A stretch of 64,000 bases of DNA from the NCBI RefSeq assembly GCF_035046505.1, contig NC_089825.1, positions 1,012,001-1,076,000 of the forward strand, in the 5' to 3' direction. The notes under the pieces were generated by a model that saw nothing but the letters and a program-made list of their open reading frames with translations, ran no database searches and had not been told where the DNA came from. A program made the position numbers and the translations under genes. The stretch comes from Tiliqua scincoides (Eukaryota; Chordata; Lepidosauria; Squamata; Scincidae). Shown one piece after another: positions 1-10,305 of this stretch (the first letter of the stretch is position 1; each line of letters begins with the position of its first letter).

Positions 1-944
1 TTGGTGTGTCACAGAAGAAGCGGAGCAGGTGGCTGGGGGGGGGGGTTGGGGAGCTCAGAGTCTTGAGGCTAAGCTTCCAGGATGACCAAGCCTAGCAGGG
101 CCGAACCAGGAGCAGTCCAAGAACAGAAGAGGTGCTCAGCAGAGCACCAAGTCTTTGAGCTCCCCCCAAGGGACACCCCAAGCCTAAGGCAATCCACGGA
201 GTTATGGAGGTTCGCTGGAGGTGCTTTAACACTGCGTGGCAGGAATCACAATATTTGACAGGTCAAGGTGTTTGTTGAAAAATGGATTGTGCCTGACTGA
301 TGGTGTGTCTAGCTTGTGTTTTGCTCGAAGCTGCGTTCCATTTTAACAGCCTGGGCCTCTGTCGCCATTCTTTCTAGGCGTCAGAGTCACATCCTCCATG
401 AGAGGCAGGGAGCTTATCTCCCTTTGGAATGCAACAGGGCGCTGAATGGCCTAATCGCAAAGGCCACGGTGATGATGGTCTCACTTGCTTCATTTCCTCT
501 GGAAGTCCTTTTTATTCTGCAGACGTGACATTGAAATGTGAGGAGCCACGCAGAAGCATTTATCGTTCTGTTGCTACCGTTTACATAGCTGATGGTGGTT
601 GAGACTGGCAAGCCTGTCGTTTTCTCTTTAATCATTTTTGTTTGTGTCCTGGGATAAGAAAGGATCAGACTCCTTGCTCCTGGCCAGACTCTGTCCCAAC
701 GCTGGCCTAGTGCCGTCCCACAAGCCAGAATGCAATTTTCCTATCTTCAGCCTTTGTGCTGCGTATTTTATTTCCCCTCCATTGTCTTTATGGAAGTCTT
801 CCTGGCCTTATCCGAGAGCGTGTTTGGGGCTTTGCTTTTGAACGTGTAGAAGGAGACAGGCAGGACAGCAGGGGTTTGCTAGGCTGGCCATTGCCAAGGA
901 TTAAGAATATGGTTGAGAACAAGTGCAGCATTCGCTCACAGACT
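1..944. other. No recognised gene or repeat (copy 1 edge)
   Basis: Apart from a short poly-G run near 36-46 I recognise nothing here. Equivalent segments are about 29085-30028 and 58405-59347. Short open frames are shadows without family features. Confidence 0.5.
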
Positions 945-1231
945 GTGCAATCCGAACTTGCGCTAGAACAGGCAGGCCAGGGAGCCTGTGCCGTATCCAG
1001 CGCAAGTTTGGGGCTGGCTGTGGCTTGGCCTATGGCGAGGGAAAAAAATTCCCTTTGCCCCAGGGACAGCCGCAGTGTCCCACATGGGTCTACTTGGATC
1101 TGCACCACCTGAAGAGGTGGCACAGCAGTCAGGAGCCACTCCATGCTGTCCGGGAATGGGGCTAGGATCCGTCATAACTGCCGGATCCTGTTCCCACCTC
1201 CCACTCCCGCCTGCTCCGCACATGCAATCTA
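945..1231 (+). repeat. Unclassified interspersed repeat, family U (U1)
   Basis: Shares wording with the repeats at 3595-4143, 4950-5205 and 16050-16369: it opens with CTTGCGCTAGAACAGGCAGG, then has GGATCTGCACCACCT and a GGGGCTAGGAT segment. Possibly a MITE; ends were not fixed. Duplicates at about 28800-29085 and 58115-58405 (minus strand). Confidence 0.5.
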
Positions 1232-1260
1232 GGATATGTCCCCAGAATTCCCAACACCTA

Positions 1261-1624
1261 CTAGACTAGTCACTCTGTCAAAAAGGAGATGACTGTCTGG
1301 TGCAACTAGTTATCCTAGAAATCACCCATTGTTTCTAAATGTTCAAAGTGTATGCCACTTAATACTTTGCTCCAGGATCTTTCTAGATAATGATATCAGG
1401 CATATCGATCTGTAGTTTCCTAGAGACTGGACTATGTCCACAGGACTCCCATCATCTACTCACTCTATCGAAAAGGAGCTTAGTCTGGTACAACTTGTTA
1501 TTGATAAGCCTTGCCAGCTCCTAGAAATGACCCCATTATTTTTGAAATGCTCCAAGTCACGGCCACTTAATAATTTGTTCCACATCTTTCTAGGTATTGA
1601 CATCAAGCTGACTAGTTTCCGGGA
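1261..1624 (-). mobile_element. CR1 LINE relic, reverse transcriptase region
   Basis: Read on the minus strand it resembles the CR1 reverse transcriptase stretch (NYRPVSL-like, then a LINE with stops). Two similar tandem blocks are visible, roughly 1261-1440 and 1441-1624, suggesting an internal duplication. Heavily decayed. Confidence 0.55.
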
Positions 1625-2250
1625 TGCTCCTGGTTCATGTTCAATAGCTCTGTTTATTTCCTGTTAATTCAAGGTGTGCAAAAAACACACATCTGAGCAT
1701 TGACGACAAGGGCCAAGACCAGTCATGTGTCTATTTGCAGGAGTGATGGCAAGTGACGACAGAACCACAGGGCCAGAAGGCCATACTTTTGACTGAACCA
1801 TGTAATCATCCCCTGTCCTTAAACAATCTTTTGAGAACCACTGATCTATGGTGTTCAAGGTTCCGAATTTGAACAGGGACTTGTTTACTCCTTAAATCCA
1901 AATGGAGTTTTCATGCCTCCAAAATACAGATGAAACCTTCCATCCCCAAACCCTTCTGGAATAGCATACAGTATGTGGTGTCTTCCTTGGTAACCTTGGC
2001 CACCTCACTGGACACCTGAGTTTGGGAAAAAACCAACTTTTGAAAACAAAGGAAAAGCTTTACACCTGCAAAGGTCCTCACCAACCCCCTGATTAAACTC
2101 AATCCAGGCACAAGCTGGCAGACATCCAACTAGTCACTGCACCTTTAACTGGTTGGGAAAACAAAAGCGGAACCCCATGGAGGTTGCAACAGGGGCCCTC
2201 AGCTGGCAATGGAGAACGGCCCAATCCTATCAGGACTGTTGTGATGTCAT
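1625..2250. other. No recognised gene or repeat
   Basis: Nothing identifiable. The equivalents are about 27777-28404 and 57095-57722. Copy 1 has small private indels here compared with the other two copies. Confidence 0.4.
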
Positions 2251-2260
2251 AATGCTAGTT

Positions 2261-2404
2261 GTTGTTGCTGTTAAGTTGTGTTCGATTCTTCGTGACCCCA
2301 TGGACCACAGCATGCCAGGCCCCCCTATCTAGGACTAACTTTCAGAGTGTGTCCAATTTCATGTTCATTGCCTCTGTGACACTATCTAACTACGTATCTA
2401 ATGG
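2261..2404 (-). mobile_element. BovB 3' tail or BovB-tailed SINE insertion
   Basis: 144-bp insertion flanked by the 10-bp TSD AATGCTAGTT (2251-2260, 2405-2414). On the minus strand it contains CATGGGGTCACGAAGAATCG and ends in an AAC repeat, the known 3' end of BovB and of SINEs that borrow it. Which of the two cannot be told from this short piece. Confidence 0.75.
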
Positions 2405-2967
2405 AATGCTAGTTACAGAGGCCTTACGGTGTTGCGAAGAGGGGGCTGCCGGCCACCATTTTGCATTTGCCATATGTAATGGCTGCAGCGGAGGAGTCCC
2501 GCTCCAGCACCCGGCTCTGCAAAGGATTGCTGGTGAGCTGGTGGGGTGGGTGGAACAGGGTGGGGAGAAAGGAGGGGAGACCAGGGAGCTTAAGAGCTGA
2601 CAAAGGTCCAAGGAGACTCATTGGTGACAGAAGGGCTTACAGAGCCATAAGGGAAAATATTTTTCCTTACCTCTCCCAAGCCTCTCAGTCTGGCCACCCT
2701 GCACCGGCTATGGTGGGGGAATGGATAGAATGGGGCTGTGAGTTACCCCACCTGGGATCTCGTAGGATTCTGTGGGAGAAAGGGGGAAAACCTTTTCGTT
2801 TAGATCCTTGTGGTCTTTCTTTTTCTCCTGCTCTCCTGGCTTGCTGTGACATGTCTTGGAAACTCACTGGAACTGGGTTGAGTCATCCCCATTCTGAGTA
2901 GCTTGTAACCTAAGACTGTTTCTCAGAAATGAAACTCGGGAAAATGAAGTAGAGAAGCCACTTTTTC

Positions 2968-3190
2968 CAAAGGATCCATGAGAGGAGCTGCCCTCTGATT
3001 CCCAGGCTGTGGAGTTTCCTCAGCAGCCTTCGGTGAGGGACCATGTCGAACGCCTTCTGAAAGTCCAGATATGTAATGTCCACAGGTTCTCCCGCATCCA
3101 CATGCCTGTTGACCTTTCCAGTTAATTCTCAAAGGTTCATGAGGCAAGACTTACCCTTGCAGAAGCCAGGCTGATCCTTCCTCAGCAAAG
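2968..3190 (-). mobile_element. CR1 LINE fragment, reverse transcriptase
   Basis: Minus-strand translation gives YLDFQKAFDMVPHRRLL, the CR1 reverse transcriptase motif around the first catalytic aspartate. No other CR1 domain follows; it is an isolated fragment, with duplicates in copies 2 and 3. Confidence 0.8.
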
Positions 3191-3594
3191 CTTATTTTGT
3201 TATTGTGGTCTTTAGTGATTTCTGTCCTAAGAGAGGCAAACAGAATTGATCAAAGAATTAGGTTTCAGCTTCTCCAAACCATGTTGAACAAGCGCGTTGC
3301 AAATTATGCCATGTGAAGAGTGGAAGGAAAAAGAGTCTTAGGGAAGGTATCTGTGAGCCCACAGTTCAGGGTAGTGAAAGCAGACTGGTTTGAGGAAGGA
3401 CAGAGTTACCCCATGTACACGTAAAAGGGACCACTACAGGTGTATGTTTATGTGGATTACAGTCCGCTTCATCAAGTGCGTGAAGAGAAGTCCTCAGCAG
3501 CCAAATGTATTTATACATGTATAAATATGCAATTATAACTTATACGCAGGCAGAGAACAAAACTGAAATGGAGATGTTAGAAGGTGAAAATGAC
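3191..3594. other. No recognised gene or repeat
   Basis: Unrecognised non-coding sequence between a CR1 fragment and family U repeat U2. Only short shadow frames are present. Confidence 0.4.
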
Positions 3595-4143
3595 GTGCAG
3601 CGCAGTCCTAACTTGCGCTGGAGCAGGAAGGCCAGCAGGCCTGTGCTGTACCCAGCGCAAGTTTCAGACAGCCAGAGGCTCATCTCGAGGCAAGGGTAAC
3701 TTTTCCCCTTACCTCGGGGAAAGCCACTGCAGTCCCAATGGGGCTACTCGGATCTGCACCACCTCAATCAGTGGCGCAAATCCGAGCAGCCCAGGTCTGG
3801 GCTACCCGGGAACGGGGCTAGGATTCTGCACAACTGCTGGGTCCTGGCCCCACCTTCCGCTCCCTGCCCGCCTGCTCCTGGGAGTGCCCGCCGCTTGCTC
3901 TTTCCTCACCCCGAAACTCCTTCTTCCCACCCTCCCCATGTGCTCCCCAAGCCCCTGCATCAGCCGAGCTCGGCTGACGCAGTCTCACCCCCCACGGGAC
4001 CCACATTGGCCAAAGCGCATTTGCATTGGCGCAGAAGTGCTTTACGGCACTTTCCCGACAATGTTGGGCTGGCACAAGCCCCTACCTACAAGACCAACAC
4101 AAGTCCCTGTCTGAGCTTGCCTGTCTACAGTTCAGGATTGCAC
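3595..4143 (+). repeat. Unclassified interspersed repeat, family U (U2, longest)
   Basis: Begins GTGCAGCGCAGTCCTAACTT and ends AGGATTGCAC, so the ends are roughly inverted (GTGCAATCCT type), hinting at a MITE. The interior shares blocks with U1, U3 and U4. The 176-codon open frame inside it is repeat-derived and has no recognisable domain. All three duplicates of this segment are nearly identical (25880-26430, 55200-55750). Confidence 0.55.
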
Positions 4144-4639
4144 CTTTGGGCTTGTGACCTGCTTCAAATGCAAGATAAGCATGGTGATAATTCACAAATG
4201 ATAACGATCATCTCATAGTAATGTTAATTAACCGTAATAGCATAAAAATCCATTGTCCTTATGAAGGCCTACTGGAATGGTGCTGAGTCTCATTCTAAAC
4301 TAATTCAGGTCATTCTCTGTCTAATCTCCATTTGAAGCTGTTTTGTGGAATTGTCACCTGAAGAACTGCAACAGACTATCCAGGCGTTTTAAAGTGCTCT
4401 GCTCTTGGCTCACAGAGTGAGTTTGCAAAGCAATTTGCAGGTAAAGTCACTCATAGCTGGGACAATTTGGGAGTATCTAATGATGTCCCTTGGGTACCTT
4501 TTCGGGTCAATCATATCATTTGGGTTTCTTTACAGCCTCCAGAGGATCCAGAGGATGTGATCCAGAGGATGTGAACAGGATTCTTTGGAATATGAGACTG
4601 TCTGCCAGCCTGCTTGATCCTCGCACAGCATGGCACTGA
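4144..4639. other. No recognised gene; flank of L2 relic
   Basis: AT-rich unrecognised sequence. A short tandem (GAGGATGTGATCCA type) lies near 4545-4575, just before the recognisable L2 part. Confidence 0.35.
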
Positions 4640-4920
4640 ACAGATAGAAAACCCCCTTCTGAAGAAACGTTACCTGGACTCCACCATATTGGATAATTTC
4701 CGGCCAGTTTCAAATATCCCATTGTTGGGCAAGGTGATTGATTAGGTGGTGACATCCCAGCTCCAGAGGGTCCTAGGGAAGTCTGATCCATTTCAATCTG
4801 GCTTTAGTCCGGGTTTTAGAACTGAGATGGCCTTGGTTGCCTTGACAGATGCCAGGGACTGGATGGGGAAGTACATTCTTGTTAGTCCTTCATGACTCCC
4901 CTCCCCAGCTTTTGACAATC
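4640..4920 (+). mobile_element. L2-like LINE relic, reverse transcriptase
   Basis: Plus-strand translation contains DNFRPVSNIPLLGKVI and then, after a stop, DPFQSGFSPGF and TEMALVALTDA, the L2-type reverse transcriptase region. Stops show it is long dead. Confidence 0.75.
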
Positions 4921-4949
4921 AACACGAATCAACAGTGGTGGTCTTCAAG

Positions 4950-5205
4950 GTAATGCCGCAGCAGCCCCAGCGGGGTTACTGAGATCTGCACCACCACAAG
5001 AGGTGGCGCAAATCTGAACAGCCTGGAGTTGCTCCAGGCTGCTCAGGACTGGGGTTGGAACAAGTGCCAGATCCTGGCCCCACCCCCCACAGGCCTGCCC
5101 ACCACCTACCTTCCTGCTTGAACGGTGGCACAAAAGTGCTTGTGGCAGTTTTGCTACACCGTTGGGCTGGCGCAAGGGACTTGCGCCAGCCCATTCAAGG
5201 ACCTA
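4950..5205 (+). repeat. Unclassified interspersed repeat, family U (U3)
   Basis: Shares GATCTGCACCACC, GTGGCGCAAATC and a GGGCTGGCGCAAG segment with U1 and U2. Inverted duplicates lie at about 24535-24790 and 54140-54395. Confidence 0.5.
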
Positions 5206-5518
5206 GATTGCACCCAGAGTCATTCATCTGAGAAATGAGAGTACGACACGCACACCCCATGAATTTGTGCATATAGCTTCACTTATAATTATTATTATTA
5301 ATATCAACTTTAAACAGTCCTCTCAAAGATCAAGCACATGCTTACTAAATTACAGCTCCAGAAGATGGAAGCTATAGATAAAGCAGGTGGAGGATTTGAA
5401 TAGCATCAAAAAGAAGACTGCTTCATGCATCAAAAAGAAGACTGGAATCTTATTGCACAAATGCTCCAGCCTGCAGTATCATATCTTGTCAGTGAGTAAA
5501 CCTGCCTAGGGTCACACT

Positions 5519-5571
5519 CAGTGCTTTTTTTGTAAATAAAAAGGTGCAGGAACTCACAACTTGTTAATCTT

Positions 5572-5602
<31 letters not shown>

Positions 5603-7110
5603 CCATTTTTTATTGGAGAAATAAAATATTTTTAATGTGCTTCCCCCCTAAAGATGAACTTACTTCTGAGTAGACATGCATAGGATTGGGCTGTCAATCT
5701 CTACATCCCCTTCCCCCTAGCTATTTTTTCTACACATGGGGAAAAATACTGTACAGGTGCACTTGTAGCGTGTAGTATGTAGTGTGGCACTACTTCGAGG
5801 AGAGGAAGCAGTGAATGGATTCCGAAAAATGGTTTACATGAGTTCCATGTAGAAAAATTACTCTAAGCAACTGTGGGAGTAAGAACAAAAAAGGAATTCT
5901 TACACAAGAGGGGTCCTTAGGTGCACATAGAAACAGCTACATTTGCAAACAAGCGATTAAATATGGTTTAATTCAGGTATCAGAATACTCTGTGTCTTTG
6001 GGAAGGTGCTTGGCATGCAATTGTATGTTCTCTGCTGCCCTGAGCAGCTGCTGTGCATTGCTGGAGAGGAGCTGCAAACATTGGCTGGCGGAGGGCATGC
6101 TTGTGGGGGAAGGATGAGGAGGATCTCTGGCAAGGCTGGTCAGCATGTTGTACACACGTAGAATCCCTTTTCACCTGCCCTTAGCATGTGAAAACGGGTG
6201 CAGATATATATCTCTGCCAGGATTAAGAGCCGAATCCTAGGTATGTCTACTCTGCAGTAAGTCTAGTCAATGGAGCTTACTCCCAGGAAAGTGCCTAGGA
6301 TTGCAGCCTAAGAGCCCAATCCTATGCATGTCTACTCAGAAGTCCACTTTAGTGAATGGGGCTTACTGTGGATAGGATGGCAGCCTCAGGGCCCAATCCT
6401 GTGCCTGTCTACTCAGAAGTCAGTCCCACTAGAGGCAGTGGGGCTTCCTCCCAGGAAAGTGTGGAGAGGACTGCAGCCTCAGAGCTCTTTCTCTGCCTGT
6501 CTACTCAGGCTGCAAGGCTATGACAATTTCTTGGGAATAAGCCCCATTGAACACAATGGAACTTACTTCTGAGTAGACATGCTTGGGCTCTCAGGCTGCA
6601 AGGCTATGCACCCTTTCCCAGAAGCAAGCCCCATTGAGCACAATGAGACATACTTCTGAGTAGACACGCCTAGGCTCGTGCTGCAGATTGGCACGGGGGC
6701 TGCACCAGCCAGCTTCCTTCCCCTCCTCCTCCGCCAAGCCAGTACCTGGGCGTTCCGTGGGTGCTGCAGCCCGTCTCCCTGGCTGGCTGGCTGGCTGGCT
6801 GTCCGTCCTCCTCGGTGTCGGTGCGTGTCCCCTGTGCCCTCCACCAGCTTGGAAGCTGCGCGGGGAAAGCAGAGCGTGGGGGGAGGGGAGGCAGGCTGGG
6901 CTCAGGCAAGAGCTTGGAGATGGGGCAGGAGGGGGTCATTGTGTGGTCAGGCAGGGGCCAGGCGCCTGCTCACCCTGTACCCCCCAGCACCCACCCAGCA
7001 AATGCCTCTATTTTGCTCCCCCCCTCCTGGAATGCCTCCAAAGGGGAGGGGCCCCTGCAAAAAGGTGCCAGAACTCCGTCCCCCTGCGTTCCATTAGAAA
7101 AAAAGCCCTG
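5519..7110. mobile_element. hAT-type non-autonomous DNA transposon (1.6 kb)
   Basis: Flanked by the 8-bp TSD GTCACACT at 5511-5518 and 7111-7118. Ends are imperfect inverted repeats: CAGTGCTTTTTTTGTAAATA at the left, CAGGGCTTTTTTTCTAATGG on the other strand at the right, each followed by a GGAACTC/GGAGTTC block. CAG ends plus an 8-bp TSD indicate hAT. Inside are a (TTTA)n run (5566-5602) and an array of hairpin monomers (about 6224-6680); no transposase. The orthologous spot in copy 2 is an empty site with one AGTGTGAC, which proves the ends. Confidence 0.9.
6224..6680. repeat. Array of GAGTAGACATG hairpin monomers
   Basis: Several degenerate copies of a roughly 75-95 bp unit containing TACTTCTGAGTAGACATGC or its complement, each with a near-palindromic core (AGTAAGTCCCATT ... 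AATGGGACTTACT). Inside the hAT element. Copy 3 equivalent about 52660-53117. Confidence 0.75.
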
Positions 7111-7254
7111 GTCACACTAAACATTATGTTGAGTATGACATGCGCACTGATGGAATTGACTGTTTTAAAAATAGTCAAATCAGCCCCCTGTGGATCAGGA
7201 TCATGGTTAGGGATGGGGGGGGCGCTTTGCTCCACCAGATTCCTGATGTGGATT

Positions 7255-7257
7255 ACA

Positions 7258-7296
<39 letters not shown>

Positions 7297-7297
7297 C
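7255..7297. repeat. (CA)n(GA)n microsatellite
   Basis: Compound dinucleotide run. Copy 3 has the same form (about 52042-52086), while copy 2 has only a CT run (23895-23918), so the CA part was lost there or gained in the other lineage. Confidence 0.9.
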
Positions 7298-7778
7298 CAG
7301 CCATAGCTACTGTTTGCCTGATAGAAACTTCCAGTTGGCAGACACTAATAGGCCCTTTTTCCCACAGCAAATAGTAGCCTGCAAGCCCCAGTACCCCAGT
7401 AAAACCCCCTCCTGTCCAATTGTGGTTTCACTGCAGCTGCTGTTTTTAAAAAGGAGTGCATGTGCGTGTGCAATGTGCAGTTAGTTATACATATGAAAGT
7501 TGGGACCAAAATGAACAGCAGACCACCAAGGCCACGACTTGCATCTGTCCAGGAACAGAGTGTTGAAGAATGCTTTTGGAATTGTGAAGTTGCTGCTGGT
7601 CTCTTCCAGGCTATTTCTGAATATGTCAGCTGTAGCCAGAGATCCAATGAACACAAACGGCACTTGAATCAAGGCTTTGCGTCATCCGCCATCTCCATGC
7701 CTATAAATTCTCCACCTGTTTTCGCCTTCCTTTATGACATGGAGTTTCATAACAGATTGATGGGATGTTGCACACTGA

Positions 7779-7893
7779 TTAATAATAATAACAATAATAA
7801 CTCGGTATTTATATACTGCCTTTCTGGTAATCAGATTACTCCTCTGACTTTGTTCAAGGCGGTTTACATAGGCAGGCGATTCTAAATCCCTCA
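7779..7893. repeat. SINE-like interspersed repeat with ATT-rich tail
   Basis: AATAATAAT run joined to CGGTATTTATATACTGCC and CAAGGCGGTTTACAT, a wording common in squamate interspersed repeats. Family not resolved. Copy 2 (23326-23411) has a shorter version. Confidence 0.5.
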
Positions 7894-7906
7894 AGGGATT
7901 TAGATT

Positions 7907-8080
7907 TCCAATTTAGAAATGGGTTATGTCAGAATGCCAGATGCAAGGGAGGGCACCAGGATGAGGTCTCTTGTTATCTGGTGTGCTTCCTGGGGCATTT
8001 GGTGGGCTGCTGTGAGATACAGGAAGCTGGACTAGATGGGCCTATGGCCTGATCCAGTGAGGCTGTTCTTATGTTCTTAA
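7907..8080 (+). repeat. Single LINE-tail-like repeat (AGCTGGACTAGATGGGCC)
   Basis: Contains GAAGCTGGACTAGATGGGCC and ends GTTCTTATGTTCTTA, resembling CR1-type LINE 3' ends. The same unit recurs at 37850-38016 and forms arrays at 33152-33827 and 62480-62874. In copy 2 this place is taken by the 7.3-kb private block. Confidence 0.65.
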
Positions 8081-8349
8081 AGCTCCATGCCCAAGTCAAC
8101 ACGGAGGCTGAATTCAGCCTCTGCAGGCCAGCGGGCGTCCCTTCGCCAGCCCAAGGGCATCTCTGGCTGTAATCCTAGTTTCCTCACTGGAAACAAACAC
8201 CTCTGTATAGCATTAACCCAGCTGAACCTGAAAGAAGAGGTGTTCATTCAAAAGACACAGCAGCCCTGCAACACTTTAACAGCGCTTTGTCTAATCACCC
8301 CGACATGCTGGCGCTGCAATTGTGTTTGACCTTTAAAAATGGTCATCAG

Positions 8350-9828
8350 GGACTCTTTAATTGTTTGACTGATTTCACATTGTTATTGACTGGAAGTGAA
8401 GTATTGACTTACACTTTTTGGATATAAAAATTGGAAATTAGCCCTTCAAGAAGGTGAAACAAGATAATGAGAGTTGGTTGTTGTTTTTTAATTGTTGGAG
8501 CATTTTATCTCTGTTTTTTTACAGCCAGAGATATATTGGCTTGATTTGATATTGATAAGAATGGTATTTAAAAATTTAAAGGATTTTAGTAAAAGTCAGT
8601 CCTTATTAATGGATTTGTTGTGGGATTTCAGAAGTGGAATGAAGCAACAGGTCAGAAAATTATCTGAACAAATGAAGCAAACTCCTCCCTGACAAGCATG
8701 CAGGAACAGATTGCAAATAATAGACAAGAAAAAAGAATGGATCAAATCTTGGATGAAACTAAAGAAGTGGAGATTTTTGAAATGGGACAGAGGTGGAGAA
8801 AGCAATCGTCATTATCAGAATTAAGAATTTTAAGGAAGAAGAAAGAGAGAACGTTCAGAGAGCACGTGGTTTCGAGAAGAGGAAGAATTTTTGGATTAAA
8901 TCCAAAAAGAACAGAGTGAAGAAAAAGAAAGACGAAAAGAGAGGGGTTAAGAAATTTGAGAAAGTTAAGAAGAAAAAGAAGAAGAAGTGGAAGTAGCAGT
9001 GGGAGGAGAAAGAAGGAAAACACCAATAAGACAGAGAACAAAGGAAGTACTAAGAAAGAAAGTGAAAATGGCTGAACAAGTAGAATGTTTTTTTCCTTTT
9101 GTAGATATTAATGGACCGAATTCTTTTTAGAAATGAAGAGTATTCCATTAATTATATTAAATCAAAGTAGATGTAAATAAAAACTTGGAACACAAATATT
9201 GCAAAAATTAAAGTGGTATTAAGATAACTAAAAGGGTTATTCTTTGAAAGAGAAATTATATAAAATAATTTATAGATGGTATTTAATTCCAGAGAAAATA
9301 GTAAAAATGTACCCTGATGACGACAAATGTTGGATAAGTAAAGAATTGAGGGAATTTTTTATTATATGTGTTGGATATGCGAAAAAGCAAAGAAATATTG
9401 GAAAATGATATATAAACTGTTACAGGAGGTATTGAAGTGTGTATTACCATTTAAACTGGAAACATTCCTCTTAAATGCGATATCAGAAACTAAGAATCAG
9501 ATAAGAAATATTTTATTTTAAATATTAGTTTAGTGGTAAGAAGAGCATATAAGTAAAAATTTGAAGCCTTTTTATGATTTGATAGATAATTTTAGATAAA
9601 AAATATTGATTGTTTAGTTAAATTATTAATCAGTAGATTAACAAATATGATAATTTTTGTATTGATGAATAATTTTGTTTTTAGACATTATTAATTTTTT
9701 TTTTTTGGACTAATGCATGTTGTAATCGATGGCCAATACCCTCATGTGTAACCTGTGTAGTCCCAGCCCTAAGTCTAACCGATTTTCCTTACCTGTACCT
9801 GTAATAAATAAATAAACTTTGTTTAAAA
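8350..9828 (+). mobile_element. L1 LINE relic, internally deleted, with 15-bp TSD
   Basis: Flanked by TSD AAAAATGGTCATCAG (8335-8349, 9829-9843) and ending in an A-rich tail. The first part encodes short lysine/glutamate-rich frames, plausibly ORF1-like. The later part (about 9240-9520) reads, with shifts, YRWYLIPEKIVKMYPDD and then CWICEKAKKYWKMIY, the C-terminal end of L1 ORF2. The reverse transcriptase between them is missing, so this is a 1.5-kb deleted L1. It lies immediately upstream of the CYP8B1 promoter region. Confidence 0.8.
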
Positions 9829-10239
9829 AAAAATGGTCATCAGTTAGGTGTGAAAAAACAAGGGTGAGAGAAAAACTCTACCAGTGGAAATCAGTTATTC
9901 CCCCCCCCCCCAAAAAAAAACCCACATGGGTGTTCTTTACAACACAAGGGAACAAAGGGCGGCACCTCAAGAGAAAGGGGCTACAGTGGAACATCCTAAA
10001 GATGTCATCTGGACCAGAATCTCACCTCTTATACAGTTTCCCAGAAATTCCTTCCAAGAAATACAAAGCCTTATTTTTAGGAAGTATGTGAATGACCAGA
10101 ACAGGAACACAGTAATAATCAGGAGGTGCAGGCGAATTCTGGAATGACAGTAATGACTACGGGGAGAGGAAAGCAGCTGCCTGCCAACTCAGGAATTGAA
10201 TCAGGCAGTCTCGCCCTTCTGTGACATGTGATGGGCTGC

Positions 10240-10247
10240 TTTATAAG
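10240..10247 (+). promoter_or_regulatory. TATA-like box of CYP8B1 copy 1
   Basis: TTTATAAG lies 59 bases before the chosen ATG. A start site about 25-30 bases downstream would leave a short 5' leader of about 35 bases. This supports the MNVWEII start over the in-frame ATG at 10228. The interval 9844-10239 upstream is non-repetitive as far as I can see. I found no convincing LRH-1 or HNF4 site by eye. Confidence 0.6.
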
Positions 10248-10305
10248 CAGAGCTGTGGAGTCACTGTTCTCTTTACAGCAGAGCCTTACCTTCAGCACAC
10301 CAAGT

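Larger units (their letters stand above)
1..9408 (+). repeat. Inner inverted repeat, arm A
   Basis: Also present inverted at 14626-30028. The two arms enclose 9409-14625 (5.2 kb), which holds CYP8B1. The breakpoint falls inside the L1 relic: position 9408 pairs with 14626, after which the sequences diverge at once. This arm has a 1.6-kb hAT element that the other arm lacks, and lacks a 7.3-kb block that the other has. Confidence 0.88.

Noticed and set aside
6688-7374. 228-codon frame as a gene
   Set aside because: Low-complexity Pro/Gly/Ser-rich, covers a hAT end and the CA/GA microsatellite; no domain.
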